A program made the translations under genes and the position numbers. From Rhodospirillaceae bacterium (lineage in GTDB: Bacteria > Pseudomonadota > Alphaproteobacteria > UBA8366): a stretch of 64,000 bases of DNA. This document shows, piece after piece, positions 43,402 to 53,472 of the stretch; the first letter of the stretch is position 1; every line of letters starts with the position of its first letter. Under the pieces are notes generated by a model. That model ran no database searches. It had not been told where the DNA came from and was given only the letters and a program-made list of their open reading frames with translations. The stretch spans positions 350,669 to 414,668 of the forward strand of contig PBKG01000006.1 of assembly GCA_002722095.1 (NCBI GenBank). Reading direction: 5' to 3'.

Positions 43402-44628
43402 TCAAGTGAGCCGGTGTTCCTGCGCTCTTGGAATAAATTGACTGTTCGCGACATGGCGCACGCCTTTGTCTTCATGCCCAACGCATTTCTGGTACACCGC
43501 AAGAAATAGGTTGCCGGCGGCGGTTTCTCCCCAGAACCAGTCCGCCACTGCGCGGCTATTGGTCGTTCCTGGTTTCGCCGTCGCCGCCTCGAAATACCAC
43601 ATCTTGATGTCCTCACAGACGAAACGGAGAGTTTCGCCAAGGGTAATATCGTCTCGGGGGTTTTCGGGCGTGCCATCGAGGAATCGAGCCATAAACCGCA
43701 CTGCTTCTTCGATCGATAGTTTGGCGACCCCGAATGTGCTGCGGCCACGTTCATCAATCGCTAAATTGTACCAGGGAGCCAACTGCCCGATTTCTTCCAA
43801 AATTTCCCGCAAAATTTCGGATTCCGTTTCGCCCTTCGGTTTCGGGAAGCTGACCGGACAACTCCAGCCGGATTGGTCATACGAATGCCCGCCTGGCGGA
43901 TCCTCGTCGAAATCCTCCAAGATCACCGGCCCATCTTGCCGCTCGAAAAGCGCCAATAACGCACGCAGTACTTTGTTCTGGAACGCCGCATCGCCCGGCG
44001 CCCCGAAGGGGCGGCCAAGCTCGAAGGGAACCCACAACGCTCTCGGTGGCCGAATTCGCTCGGTGTTGTCTCTGACCAGGCTGATTCCAGCCGTCGCCAG
44101 ACCCTGCTCTTCGATATAATGCCCAACCGCACCGACCGCGCGGGTACAGTTGGGTCAGACCGGCACAAGCAATACCGCGTTGACGCCGTCTTCTTTGAGA
44201 TGGCCGGCCAACTCCTTGCATGTGGGTTCGATTTCATGGGGCAGCCAGCCGGCTCCCATCAACGAATAATGGTAGCGGCCGAGAGAACCGATCTCGCCTG
44301 CCGCCTCCAACTCCCGCAACCTATCGAGCGGAAATACCACGTTTACGTCCTGTTGAAATCCTATGCGATCGTAATTGACCGATGTGTGACTCATGACGAC
44401 ATCGTCCAGATCGATATCGCCTGGCAAAACCCGGTAACCCGTATCCTGCAGGAAAAAATTCTTATCCGACCGTCGATGAAGGCCAGCCGTCGTGATGACC
44501 GCCACTCGACGTTCTTTTAGGGGCGGCCCCTCGATGAAGGGCTCGGTTTCGTATTCCGGACATTCCTTTTCGAGCAAATGCCGTGCGTCAAGGTCGGGGA
44601 TATCTTTAATTCTGACCACGATGCTCAA
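43402..44628 (-). CDS. GrdB-like selenoprotein, second copy (in-frame TGA read as Sec)
   Basis: One gene of 408 residues interrupted by a single in-frame TGA at 44155-44157 (residue 158). Up to the TGA the protein ends LLVPV, and after it continues in the same frame PNCTRA, giving U-x-x-C. Both halves match the neighbouring copy throughout: AVITTAGL, PGDI-DDVVMSH-S-NYDR, VFPLDRLREL, IRPPRALWVPFELGRP, GWSCPV, WYFEAATAKPGTT and ADWFWGETAAG. The family is GrdB (glycine/sarcosine/betaine reductase selenoprotein B). Start TTG overlaps the previous stop as TTGA; GTG at 44619 aligns better with the first copy. A strong SECIS-like hairpin follows the TGA. Substrate and partners are unknown. Confidence 0.85.
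44122..44154 (-). promoter_or_regulatory. SECIS-like hairpin of the second GrdB-like gene
   Basis: Begins at the base after the TGA. Minus strand: CCCAA pairs with UUGGG (5 pairs), a 6-base 5' bulge (CUGUAC), then CCGCGC pairs with GUGCGG (6 pairs, one G-U), apical loop GGUCG. The loop starts 17 bases after the TGA and begins with GG, within the range described for bacterial SECIS elements. Confidence 0.7.
44155..44157 (-). other. In-frame TGA, predicted selenocysteine codon (residue 158)
   Basis: Sits in PV-TGA-PNCTRA, exactly as in the first copy. No frameshift is needed to continue, and the following 250 residues keep full homology to the other copy. Confidence 0.8.
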
Positions 44629-45845
44629 CCCAACTTCGTTGGCACCAGATCTTCGTAATGCCGCGGTACGATCCCTTTGCCACCCAACGCCTGAAGACCC
44701 TTATGCTCCGACGCTCGCATTGTTGCCGCCATTTTCAGCAGGGCGCTTCCGGCCACTGTCTCGTTCCAAAACCAGTCCGCCAGTTCTCCGGCCGTCGCGC
44801 CCGGCTGTGCCGTAGCGGCCTCGAGATACCAGGCCTTTAAATCCTCGGCAGAAAATTTCAGCATGACCGGCAATGGTTTATCCTCACGAGGGCTGGGGAT
44901 TTCTTGATCTTGGATAAAATCCACAATCAAATTTGCCGCGGCATCGATATCGATTCCACCGACCCCAACCACGGTTCGCCCCTTATTCTCAAAATTTAAA
45001 TCAAACCAAGGCCGAAGCGATGCCATCTCTTTGATAAGCGCCTGATGAAGGCCGTCAGCCTCCGCAGCGGCCGGCGCCAGATTGACCGGGCAAACCCAAC
45101 CCGACATATCGCCCGGTGCTTCGCCAGGCGCATCTTCAGGGAAATCTGCCAACACAGGGCCCCTATCGCTCGCCAACAATTCGAGCCCGCTTTGCAAAAC
45201 CTTTCGCTGAAATTCGGGCGCATCTGGCGCGCCCATGGGACGGCCAAGGTCAAACGGCACCCAAAGCGCGCGAGGCGGTTTCATCTGTTCGGTATGTTCG
45301 CGCACCAAGCTAACGAGCACGGTCGCAATGCCTTCTTCTTCGATATATCGAGCCAGCCCGCCGCCGGCGCGCGTGCAGTTGGGTCAGACCGGTGTGAGAA
45401 ATACTGCGTTGACCCGGTCCTCTTTTAGAAGACCGGCCAAATCACGGGCACTTTCTTCCAACGCCTCCGGTTCGGTTGCGCCCATAAAGGAATAATGAAA
45501 GGCGGCAGCCGAGCCGATGATTCCCTCCGCCGCCAATTCCCGCAACCGGTCGACCGGAAAAACAGTATTGAGGTCCTGGGCAAAACCACTTCGGTCGTAA
45601 TTGGTCGACACGTGGCTCATCACCAAGTCGCCGGAGGCCACATCACCGGGAATGACGCGATAATCGGTAGCGCCGGCGCGAAACGTTTCGTCATCGCGCC
45701 GCGATAAGCCGGCCGAAGTGATCAGCGCAACGCGAGCATCCTTCAGCGGCGGTGCCTCAGCAAAAGGGGCATCGTCGAATTGCGGGCACTCCAACGCCAA
45801 CAAATGCGCGGCTTCATGTTCGGATAGGTCGCTTAATCGAACCAT
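44625..45845 (-). CDS. GrdB-like selenoprotein, first copy (in-frame TGA read as Sec)
   Basis: One gene of 406 residues with one in-frame TGA at 45384-45386 (residue 154). N-terminal part: MVRLSDLSEHEAAHLLALEC, ALITSAGLSRRDD, LVMSHVSTNYDRSGF, VFPVDRLREL, VNAVFLTPV. After the TGA: PNCTRAGGGLARYIEEEG, MKPPRALWVPFDLGRPMGAP, GWVCPVN, WYLEAATAQPGAT, ADWFWNETVAG. The U-x-x-C pair (U154, C157) is the expected redox centre; C20 and the Cys in GWVCPV are also kept in both copies. GrdB proteins work in anaerobic amino-acid reductases, but no GrdA, GrdC, GrdD or GrdE is visible here, so the activity is open. It starts 58 bases after murJ. Confidence 0.85.
45353..45383 (-). promoter_or_regulatory. SECIS-like hairpin of the first GrdB-like gene
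   Basis: Begins at the base after the TGA. Minus strand: CCA pairs with UGG, a one-sided 5' internal loop (ACUGCAC), CG with CG, a G-G mismatch, then CGCC with GGCG and apical loop GGC, 18 bases from the TGA. The layout copies that of the second gene although the paired bases differ. The loop of three is short, so this is weaker than its twin. Confidence 0.5.
45384..45386 (-). other. In-frame TGA, predicted selenocysteine codon (residue 154)
   Basis: Same context as in the second copy (PV-TGA-PNCTRA). The frame stays open for 252 further codons and stays homologous to the paralogue. Confidence 0.8.
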
Positions 45846-45903
45846 TCAGTCGGCTCCACATATTAGGGCGTGGAAGCTACTCCCGTGGTCGATGCCGGTC
45901 AAT

Positions 45904-47451
45904 TCAGCTTCGCCGCAATGCCTGTCGCAGCTCAGCCAAACGCATAGCGCCTGTCATCTGGGCCACGCCGAAATAAATAACCAGCCCGAGTAAAACCAGC
46001 GCGCCAAGAGCACCGATCCGCACCGGCTCGCTGCCCGCAAGGGCCGTTGCGGCAACCTGTCCGCCACCCCAAAGACCGCCTGCCATAAACGCGGCGGACA
46101 GCAGCAGCTTCGGCACGCGGGCACGCAAGACGGAATCAAATCGAAAATGATCCCGCCGAATCAACAGAACAGCTAACGCGCCCGCATTCAGCCAAGCGGT
46201 AATCGCGGTCGCAAGCGCGATGCCCGCATGCGCCAGCACCTGCATGAGCAAAACTGCAAGAACCACATTGATGATCATTGCGGCGACAGCAATCTTGACC
46301 GGTGTCACCGTATCCTGGCGTGCGAAATAGCCCGGCACAAATGCCTTTATCAGTACGAAGGCGGGCAAGCCAAACGCAAATGCCGCCAAGGCCCGGGCCG
46401 TCGCCAGCGCGTCGTCGGGCAAGAACGCGCCCCGCTGAAACAAAACCACCGCAATCGGTTCAGCCAATATCATCAACGCAGCAGCGGCCGGAATGCAGAG
46501 AAACAGTGAAAATTCGATGGCTCTATTCTGGGTGTCCAGCGCCGCTTCCATATCGCCTTCGCTCAGCTGCCGGCTCAACATCGGTAAAAGCGCGACACCG
46601 ACGGCCACGCCGACAACACCTAAGGGGAGTTGATTTATCCGATCCGCGTAATAAAGCCACGATACGGAGCCTTCGGCGAGCAAGGTCGCCAAAATAACGT
46701 CGACCACGAGATTTATCTGAACCACGCCCGCGCCGATAATGCCCGGCACCATCAACGCGAGCAGTCGCTTGACGCCCGGGGTCAAACGGGGGCGCGGTAA
46801 CCGGATCATCAAGCCGGCACGGTGGCAAGCGAATACCAACCAAATGAACTGCCCGGCCCCGGCCAAACAAACTCCCCAAGCCAGAGCATGCCCTGGCGCC
46901 GACAAAACGCCTTCGCGAATCAACAACAAACTCGTAATCAAAATCACATTCAGAAGGATTGGCGCCGCCGCGGTAGCCGCGAACCTTTCGAGCGCGTTCA
47001 ACATGCCGCCGAGCAGCGACAACAAAGCCATAAACAACAGGTAAGGAAAGGTCAGCCGTGTCAGTTCGACCGCAAGCTGGAATTTTTCCGGCTGTTCACG
47101 AAACCCAGGCGCTATCAACAACATCAGCCAAGGCATCAATAAAAGAGCCAGGAGCGTAAACCCGGTCAAAAAGCTGACCATGATCGTGGCGACTTGTCCG
47201 GCTAACTGTTTCGCGGGTCCGCGGCCCTCTTTGGTGAGTCGCTCCGAAAAAAGCGGCACAAAGGCGGCGTTAAACGCACCTTCGGCAAACAACCGGCGGA
47301 AAAAGTTAGGAAACTTGAACGCGACAAAAAATGCGTCCGCCACCATGCCGGCGCCGATCACGCCGGCGATCAAAACATCACGGACAAAACCGAGAATGCG
47401 GCTGGCCATCGTCCAGCCGCCAAGGGTGAATATCGCGCGATAAAGGGACAT
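45904..47451 (-). CDS. murJ: Lipid II flippase MurJ (MviN)
   Basis: Moves the peptidoglycan precursor lipid II across the inner membrane. 515 residues, polytopic with about 14 hydrophobic segments. Family blocks: TLGGWTMASRILGFVRDVLIA, ADAFFVAFKFPNFFRRLFAEGAFNAAFVP in adjacent motifs, WLYYADRINQLPLGVVGVA and PAFVLIKAFVPGYFARQDT. The charged residues in the FVRD and RRLFAEG motifs are present. It lies 134 bases downstream of glnD. Confidence 0.96.
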   Translation of the reverse strand: MSLYRAIFTLGGWTMASRILGFVRDVLIAGVIGAGMVADAFFVAFKFPNFFRRLFAEGAFNAAFVPLFSERLTKEGRGPAKQLAGQVATIMVSFLTGFTLLALLLMPWLMLLIAPGFREQPEKFQLAVELTRLTFPYLLFMALLSLLGGMLNALERFAATAAAPILLNVILITSLLLIREGVLSAPGHALAWGVCLAGAGQFIWLVFACHRAGLMIRLPRPRLTPGVKRLLALMVPGIIGAGVVQINLVVDVILATLLAEGSVSWLYYADRINQLPLGVVGVAVGVALLPMLSRQLSEGDMEAALDTQNRAIEFSLFLCIPAAAALMILAEPIAVVLFQRGAFLPDDALATARALAAFAFGLPAFVLIKAFVPGYFARQDTVTPVKIAVAAMIINVVLAVLLMQVLAHAGIALATAITAWLNAGALAVLLIRRDHFRFDSVLRARVPKLLLSAAFMAGGLWGGGQVAATALAGSEPVRIGALGALVLLGLVIYFGVAQMTGAMRLAELRQALRRS

Positions 47452-47585
47452 GCGACGGGTTTATCGGACGATGAAAAGAGTTAGAGACATTTGATAATAC
47501 GCACAGTCAGGCTAAAAATTAATGGTTTCATCGATATTTTATGGCCAATAAACGGACAAATTAGTGCACTCATCGGGTGTTATAA

Positions 47586-50486
47586 TTATTTAGCCGCTGA
47601 AATTGATGTGTTTTTCGACGGTTTTGTATCAAAATTGGATTTTTCGGTAATTTTAAGGCGATTTTCGACATTTTCAGCCGAATTTTTGCCTTGTTTTGAG
47701 TCGGTGGTAGTGTCGAGTGGAGCGCAGTGGGGATCCTTCAGCGCCTCCATCAATACATCACGAACTTGAGCGATCTTGCCGGCCTGATCGACCTTGGTGC
47801 CGAAAACATCCTGGACATAGAAGACGTCGACCACCTGTTCGCCGAAGGTGGCGATTTTCGCCGAATGCACTTGTAAGCTTAGGCGATAAAGCGCTCTGCT
47901 CACCGAAAACAGGAGGCCCGGTCGGTCACGCCCATTAACCTCGATCAGGGTATAGCGATTCGAGGCCTTGTTATCGATGAGGACTCTTGGTTCTACGGTA
48001 AAGAACCGCATTCGACTCGGTTGAAATTGACGTTTATTCAATTCCTCGGCCGTCTGCAATTCTCCCGACAGTGACTGGTCGATCAAATCCGAAAGGCGCG
48101 CCACCTTGTCAGACCGTGAGAACGCACCGCCCTCGGCATCTTGAATCAAAAAGCTATCCAACGCTTTGCCATTCTCTAACGTCGTGATCTTCGCTTCGAC
48201 AATGTTTGCGCCCGAAACCGCCAACGCTCCCGCAATTCGGCTGAAGAGTCCGGGATGGTCGACAGCGTAGATCGTCACTTCGGTGGCACCCTTATCCATA
48301 TCGATGTTCGTATCGAGCGCGAGAGGTTCAGAATTTTGCTCCGCTGCGCGGATGAATTGAGAATGGCGATACAGTGTGTCCGCATCATAGGCGGTCCAGT
48401 ATCCCGCATGACCGCGGGCAACATGGTTTTCAATCTCGTCCGCCGGCCAGTCGGCCAATGCGGCGCGAAGATCGGCCACCGCCGCCGCCGCCATTGCGTC
48501 CCGGCCGTCTTCGGCCAAGCCGCCTGTCATCACCGCTTCCGCACGCGCGTAGAGGTCTCGCAACAGAGTTGCTTTCCAGTTGTTCCACCGGCCCGGCCCG
48601 ACCGCGCGAATGTCAACGACGGTTAAGCACAAGAGCAGCCGCAGTCGCTCCGGCGACTGCACCACATCCACGAAATCGATAATAGTTTTCGGATCGCCGA
48701 GATCGCGTTTCGACGACGTATCGCTCATGAACAGGTGATAAAGCACAAGCCACGCCACGGTTTCGGTCTGCTCGGCGGTGAAACCGAGCCGCGGGCATAG
48801 TTTTTTCGCGACTTCCGCGCCGAGCACCGAATGATCGCCACCACGCCCTTTGGCGATATCGTGAAGCAAAACCGCCATATAAAGCACTTCGCGATTGGCG
48901 ATCTTATGAACTACGTCGCTGGCCAGCGGGTGGTCTTCCTTTAATTCGCCGCGTTCGATCCTACTCAATATTCCGATCGCCCGGATCGTATGCTCGTCGG
49001 TGGTATAGACATGGTACATGTCGTACTGCATCTGCGCGACAACGCGGCCAAAATCCGTTACGAATCGGCCGAAAACACCGGCCTCGTTGAGACGACGTAA
49101 TGTGGTCTCAGGATCCTTTGGCGAGGTCAGCATCTTCAGAAAGATTTCATTTGCTTCCGCATCTTGACGAAGATCATGATCGATGCGGAGAAGATTTCGC
49201 GTGATCATCTGCAGTGCCGCCGGGTGAATATCCAGATCGTGGCGCTGAGCGACCTCGAATAGACGCAACATGTCTTTCGGATGATCCGCGAAGTGCGTGG
49301 TCGAGGAAACTGTCAGGCGCCCACGGTTGACTTCGAACTCCTCGATCTCACGATGAAATAACGCCGGCATTCGGAAAATGCTGCGCCGCTGATGACGCTC
49401 CTCGAGCGCGGCGCAAAATATTCGTGTTAGATCGCCGACGTCCTTTGCGATCAAAAAATAATGTTTCATGAACCGCTCGACGCCGGTCGTACCCGCATGG
49501 TCGCGATAACCCATTCGGTCCGCCAGTTGCGGCTGGACATCGAAGGTCAATCGCTCTTCGGCGCGGCCCGTGAGATAGTGGAGATTGCACCGCAAAGTCC
49601 AAAGGAAGAGCTGCGCCTTATCGAAGCGCCGCACTTCGCGCGCGGTTAAAACCTTCTCATCGACGAGGCGACCCACATCGGTGACCTTGTAGAGATATTT
49701 CGCAATCCAGAACAAAGTCTGTAAGTCACGCAGGCCGCCCTTCCCGTCCTTGATATTCGGTTCCAGGACATAGCGAGAATTGCCCAACTTGTCGTGACGC
49801 TCGTCGCGCTCGGCAAGTTTGGCTTCGACGAAATCAGGACCGGTCCCCTCGACCACATCTTCGAAAAAGCGCTCACGCAATTCCCGATAAAGCGCCTCCT
49901 CGCCCCATACGTATCGCGATTCCAAAAGACCGGTGCGGATGGTGATATCATCCTTGGCTTGGCGAATATTTTCGTCGATCGAGCGCGTCGCGTGGCCAAC
50001 CTTGAAGCTCAAATCCCACAGCGTATAGAGAATGAATTCAACAAGCTGCTCACCGCGCGGAGTCTGCTTGTAGGGCAGCACAAACAGCAGATCCAAATCC
50101 GATTTCGGAGCTAATTCACCCCGCCCATAACCGCCGAAAGCGGTAATGCAAAGCTGATCGGCTGCGGTTGGATTGGGCGCTGGGTAAAAATAAGTCGCGG
50201 CAACGTCATAGATCACCCGGATCAACTGATCGATTAGAAAACAATGACCTTTGACTGCCAAAGCGCCATTCTGGTCATCCATAAATCGGCGTTCGAGCTC
50301 GTCGTATCCGCGCTGAACCTGTGCCTTATAGAGATCAAGCAATGCAGTTCGCCCGGCATCTTCGGTACCGTGCTTGTCGACCAGTGCCGCCGCCGCCTCC
50401 TGCAGACCGGGGCGGTCGATAATGGCACGGTGACCCTTAAGCTCATCCATGCTTTTAGATGTGCGCCACTCGCCGGTCCATTGCAA
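47586..50486 (-). CDS. glnD: Bifunctional uridylyltransferase/uridylyl-removing enzyme GlnD
   Basis: Glutamine sensor that uridylylates or deuridylylates PII proteins and so sets nitrogen regulation. 966 residues from the first ATG; ATG at 50450 (MDELKGHRAII) is a possible alternative. Nucleotidyltransferase site FGGYGRGELAPKSDLDLLFV, GlnD-specific helical region, HD domain VLLHDIAKGRGGDHS, and two C-terminal ACT domains (IYAVDHPGLFSRIAGALA, VNGRDRPGLLFSVSRALY). The last 40 residues, rich in Lys, Asn and Ser, form an unusual low-complexity tail after the second ACT domain. Confidence 0.96.
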   Translation of the reverse strand: MQWTGEWRTSKSMDELKGHRAIIDRPGLQEAAAALVDKHGTEDAGRTALLDLYKAQVQRGYDELERRFMDDQNGALAVKGHCFLIDQLIRVIYDVAATYFYPAPNPTAADQLCITAFGGYGRGELAPKSDLDLLFVLPYKQTPRGEQLVEFILYTLWDLSFKVGHATRSIDENIRQAKDDITIRTGLLESRYVWGEEALYRELRERFFEDVVEGTGPDFVEAKLAERDERHDKLGNSRYVLEPNIKDGKGGLRDLQTLFWIAKYLYKVTDVGRLVDEKVLTAREVRRFDKAQLFLWTLRCNLHYLTGRAEERLTFDVQPQLADRMGYRDHAGTTGVERFMKHYFLIAKDVGDLTRIFCAALEERHQRRSIFRMPALFHREIEEFEVNRGRLTVSSTTHFADHPKDMLRLFEVAQRHDLDIHPAALQMITRNLLRIDHDLRQDAEANEIFLKMLTSPKDPETTLRRLNEAGVFGRFVTDFGRVVAQMQYDMYHVYTTDEHTIRAIGILSRIERGELKEDHPLASDVVHKIANREVLYMAVLLHDIAKGRGGDHSVLGAEVAKKLCPRLGFTAEQTETVAWLVLYHLFMSDTSSKRDLGDPKTIIDFVDVVQSPERLRLLLCLTVVDIRAVGPGRWNNWKATLLRDLYARAEAVMTGGLAEDGRDAMAAAAVADLRAALADWPADEIENHVARGHAGYWTAYDADTLYRHSQFIRAAEQNSEPLALDTNIDMDKGATEVTIYAVDHPGLFSRIAGALAVSGANIVEAKITTLENGKALDSFLIQDAEGGAFSRSDKVARLSDLIDQSLSGELQTAEELNKRQFQPSRMRFFTVEPRVLIDNKASNRYTLIEVNGRDRPGLLFSVSRALYRLSLQVHSAKIATFGEQVVDVFYVQDVFGTKVDQAGKIAQVRDVLMEALKDPHCAPLDTTTDSKQGKNSAENVENRLKITEKSNFDTKPSKNTSISAAK

Positions 50487-50516
50487 GCAAAACCAAGCCC
50501 TTTTCCCAGGTGGTTT

Positions 50517-53276
50517 TTAGTCCTGCTCTATAGATATCTTCTTCAAATGATAGAGAAATTCGAGCGCATCCCGAGGTGACATATCGTCGGGATTTGCCTC
50601 TTTGAGAGCATCATCGATCGGCGACGGACCGCTGTTCGCGGGCTTCGGCGTATCCGCCATTGCCGCGAATAAGGGTAGATCGTCCGCAAGCCGGGTGATG
50701 CCACCCGATTGCTCGCTACGCTCGAGAGTCGCCAACACCTGTTCGGCACGGGCGATCACCTCCGCCGGCAATCCGGCAAGCTTAGCCACATGAATGCCGT
50801 AGGAGCGGTCTGCTGCACCGGCGGCAATTTCGTGGAGAAAAATTACGTCGCCTTCCCACTCCTTGACCCGCATGGTGAAGGGCTTCAATGCATCGAGCTG
50901 ATTGGTCAGCGCCACCAGCTCGTGATAGTGGGTCGCGAACAACGCGCGACAGCGGTTTTTTTCGTGCAAATGCTCCACTGCGGCCCAAGCGATCGAAAGC
51001 CCATCGAAGGTCGCGGTACCCCGGCCAATTTCATCGAGAATTACGAAAGACCGGTCGCTCGCCTGATTGAGTATCGAGGCAGTTTCAACCATTTCGACCA
51101 TAAAGGTAGACCTTCCGCGGGCCAGATCGTCAGCGGCCCCAACGCGGCTAAACAGCCGGTCGATAACACCAATTTGGGCCTGCTCCGCCGGAACGAAACT
51201 GCCGATTTGTGCCAATATTGCGATCAGCGCGTTTTGTCGTAGAAAAGTGCTTTTGCCAGCCATATTGGGGCCGGTGACGAGCCATATCCGCCTATCCCCA
51301 TCGAGATTGCAATCATTGGCAACGAACGCTGTCTGCTGGCCCTCACCAAGCGCTGCCTCGACAACCGGATGGCGGCCCTGAACGATATTGAACTCCGTGC
51401 CGTCGACGACCTCCGGTCGGCAAAAATTCTGTTCCGTCGCCAATTCAGCCCCGGCAGCGGCAACGTCAAGCGCCGCCAAGGCCGATGCTTCGAGACTGAT
51501 CGTCGTGCCTTTCGCGGTGACCGCGGCGGCCAGTTCTTGAAAAATCTCAAGTTCCATCGCCAAGGCGCGATCGCCGGATTCGGAGATTCTCCGCGCCAAA
51601 TCCGCCAGTTCCGGCGAGGAAAAACGAACCGCATTGGCCATCGTTTGCCGGTGAATGAAATCTTCCCCGAGCTTCTCTGACTGACGGGCGGAAACCTCGA
51701 TGAAATAACCCAAAACATTGTTGTTCTTAATCTTCAACGTCTCGGCGCCGGTTTGATCTTTATATTTGGCCTCTAGAGACGCCATCAGTTGACGGCTTTC
51801 GCCGCCCAACTGCTTTAACTCGTCAAGCGGCGGTGAATAGCCTTCGGCGATGAACCCGCCATCGCGGGAATTGAGCGGTAGATCGTCCGCCAGTGCACGA
51901 CCGAGCAGATCGACCAACGCATCGTGTCGACTGAGATCGCCAAGCGCATCGGAAATACCGTCCGGGGCAGGGGCTTTGGCGATCTGCAAAGCGCCCTTCA
52001 AATCCCGCGCGGCGATCAGCCCATCCCGAACCGCAGCGATGTCACGGGGGCCACCCCTGTTCACCGTGACCCGGGACAACGCACGCTCGAAATCCGGACA
52101 TTTCCGCAAACCATCGCGCACAGCGGTGCGGGCACTCGAATCTGTAACAAACCATTCGACTGCATCGAGCCTATCGTTGATCGCGGCGAGCCCGGTCAAC
52201 GGAGCATTCAGCCTCGCAGCGAGAAGCCGAGCCCCAAACCCGCTAACCGTGCGGTCAATCGTCGCCAACAGGCTGCCCTTGCGTTCGCCCGAAAGCGTGA
52301 TGGAAAGTTCGAGGTTGCGCCGGGTCGCCGCATCGATTTCCATGATCGCACCGGCGGAAATCTGACGGGGTGCCGACAAATGCGGCATTTCTCCGACCTG
52401 GGTCAGTTCCACATAGTCGACCAGCGCACCGGCAGCGGCGAGTTCGGCGCGTGAAAATTCACCGAACGAGTCCATCGCTGCGACACCAAAAAGGGTTTCG
52501 AGCCGGCGCGCGGCATTGGTCGAATCGAACCGGCTGTCGGGCAACGGCACCGCTGCATCTGGCCATTCATCCCAGATTATCTGCAGTTCGCCTTGCCCGT
52601 AGGTCTTTTCGGGCAACAAAATTTCGCCGGGCGCTATGCGTGCCAAAGCCGCAGCCAAAGCCGCCGGTGAAAAAGGCCGGACACATTGGAGATAAAACTC
52701 GCCGGTAGATATATCGAGCCAGGCAAGCGCATGTTCGCCACCGGCACTGCCCAAGGCTGCGAGGTAATTGTTGGCGCGCGCATTCAATAAACTATCTTCG
52801 GTCAGTGTCCCCGGCGTTACCAGGCGAACCACATCGCGCTTCACCAGGGCCTTGGAGCCACCGCGCTTTTTCGCTTCAGCCGGGTCCTCCATCTGCTCGC
52901 AGATTGCGACCCGGAAGCCTTGTTTGATCAGCCGCGCCAAATAACCGTCCGCCGCATGAACCGGCACACCGCACATCGGAATATCGTCGCCTTTATGCTG
53001 ACCCCTTTTGGTCAGCGTGATATCGAGCGCTGCGGCCGCAGCAACCGCATCGTCGAAAAACATCTCGTAGAAATCGCCCATACGATAAAATAAGAGGCAA
53101 TCCGAATGTTGTTCCTTAAGCTTCAGATACTGCGCCATCATCGGCGTCGCGCCCGTACGTGCCCGCGACCGCGGTTTTGTATGAGCCGGTGCTGCGGATG
53201 AATTTTGGTCTGAAGGCGAGTTGACCACGATAAATGCCGAGGTTCGGGTTGTCAGAAATTCGTTTGCGAATCTCAT
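50517..53276 (-). CDS. mutS: DNA mismatch repair protein MutS
   Basis: Recognises mismatches and starts repair with MutL. 919 residues from the first ATG; the family homology begins at about residue 46 ([19 protein letters not shown]), so a later start is possible. The mismatch-reading Phe-x-Glu is in [11 protein letters not shown]. The ATPase has Walker [15 protein letters not shown], Walker [17 protein letters not shown], and the His-containing [11 protein letters not shown]. The C-terminal tail is short. glnD follows 30 bases downstream. A perfect CCGGCC-TGA-GGCCGG repeat (53284-53298) lies directly before the start. Confidence 0.96.
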   Translation of the reverse strand: MRFANEFLTTRTSAFIVVNSPSDQNSSAAPAHTKPRSRARTGATPMMAQYLKLKEQHSDCLLFYRMGDFYEMFFDDAVAAAAALDITLTKRGQHKGDDIPMCGVPVHAADGYLARLIKQGFRVAICEQMEDPAEAKKRGGSKALVKRDVVRLVTPGTLTEDSLLNARANNYLAALGSAGGEHALAWLDISTGEFYLQCVRPFSPAALAAALARIAPGEILLPEKTYGQGELQIIWDEWPDAAVPLPDSRFDSTNAARRLETLFGVAAMDSFGEFSRAELAAAGALVDYVELTQVGEMPHLSAPRQISAGAIMEIDAATRRNLELSITLSGERKGSLLATIDRTVSGFGARLLAARLNAPLTGLAAINDRLDAVEWFVTDSSARTAVRDGLRKCPDFERALSRVTVNRGGPRDIAAVRDGLIAARDLKGALQIAKAPAPDGISDALGDLSRHDALVDLLGRALADDLPLNSRDGGFIAEGYSPPLDELKQLGGESRQLMASLEAKYKDQTGAETLKIKNNNVLGYFIEVSARQSEKLGEDFIHRQTMANAVRFSSPELADLARRISESGDRALAMELEIFQELAAAVTAKGTTISLEASALAALDVAAAGAELATEQNFCRPEVVDGTEFNIVQGRHPVVEAALGEGQQTAFVANDCNLDGDRRIWLVTGPNMAGKSTFLRQNALIAILAQIGSFVPAEQAQIGVIDRLFSRVGAADDLARGRSTFMVEMVETASILNQASDRSFVILDEIGRGTATFDGLSIAWAAVEHLHEKNRCRALFATHYHELVALTNQLDALKPFTMRVKEWEGDVIFLHEIAAGAADRSYGIHVAKLAGLPAEVIARAEQVLATLERSEQSGGITRLADDLPLFAAMADTPKPANSGPSPIDDALKEANPDDMSPRDALEFLYHLKKISIEQD

Positions 53277-53283
53277 TGATTAT

Positions 53284-53298
53284 CCGGCCTGAGGCCGG
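53284..53298. repeat. Inverted repeat CCGGCC-TGA-GGCCGG upstream of mutS
   Basis: Six-base perfect arms 8 bases before the first mutS ATG, in the 196-base gap between the divergent mutS and maeB. It may be a leader hairpin or an operator; the rest of the gap shows no clear promoter match. Confidence 0.35.
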
Positions 53299-53472
53299 CC
53301 TTGGCTAGGGCGGATACGGCAAAAATGCCTCAAAATTGCGCCATTTATTAGGTGACAGCAGCGCTGGCCATGTGTAGGCCTTCATGTCAAACTATTCGGC
53401 AAATCCGGTTCCCGTTCTGGCGACGGGTCGACGGACAAAAGAAAATTGCACAGGGAGCGATGATTCACCGTC

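Noticed and set aside
43402..45845. Reading the region as four short genes or as two nonsense-mutated pseudogenes
   Set aside because: Both stops are TGA in the same motif, both genes continue in frame with matching homology, and both have hairpins after the TGA; selenocysteine explains all of this more simply.
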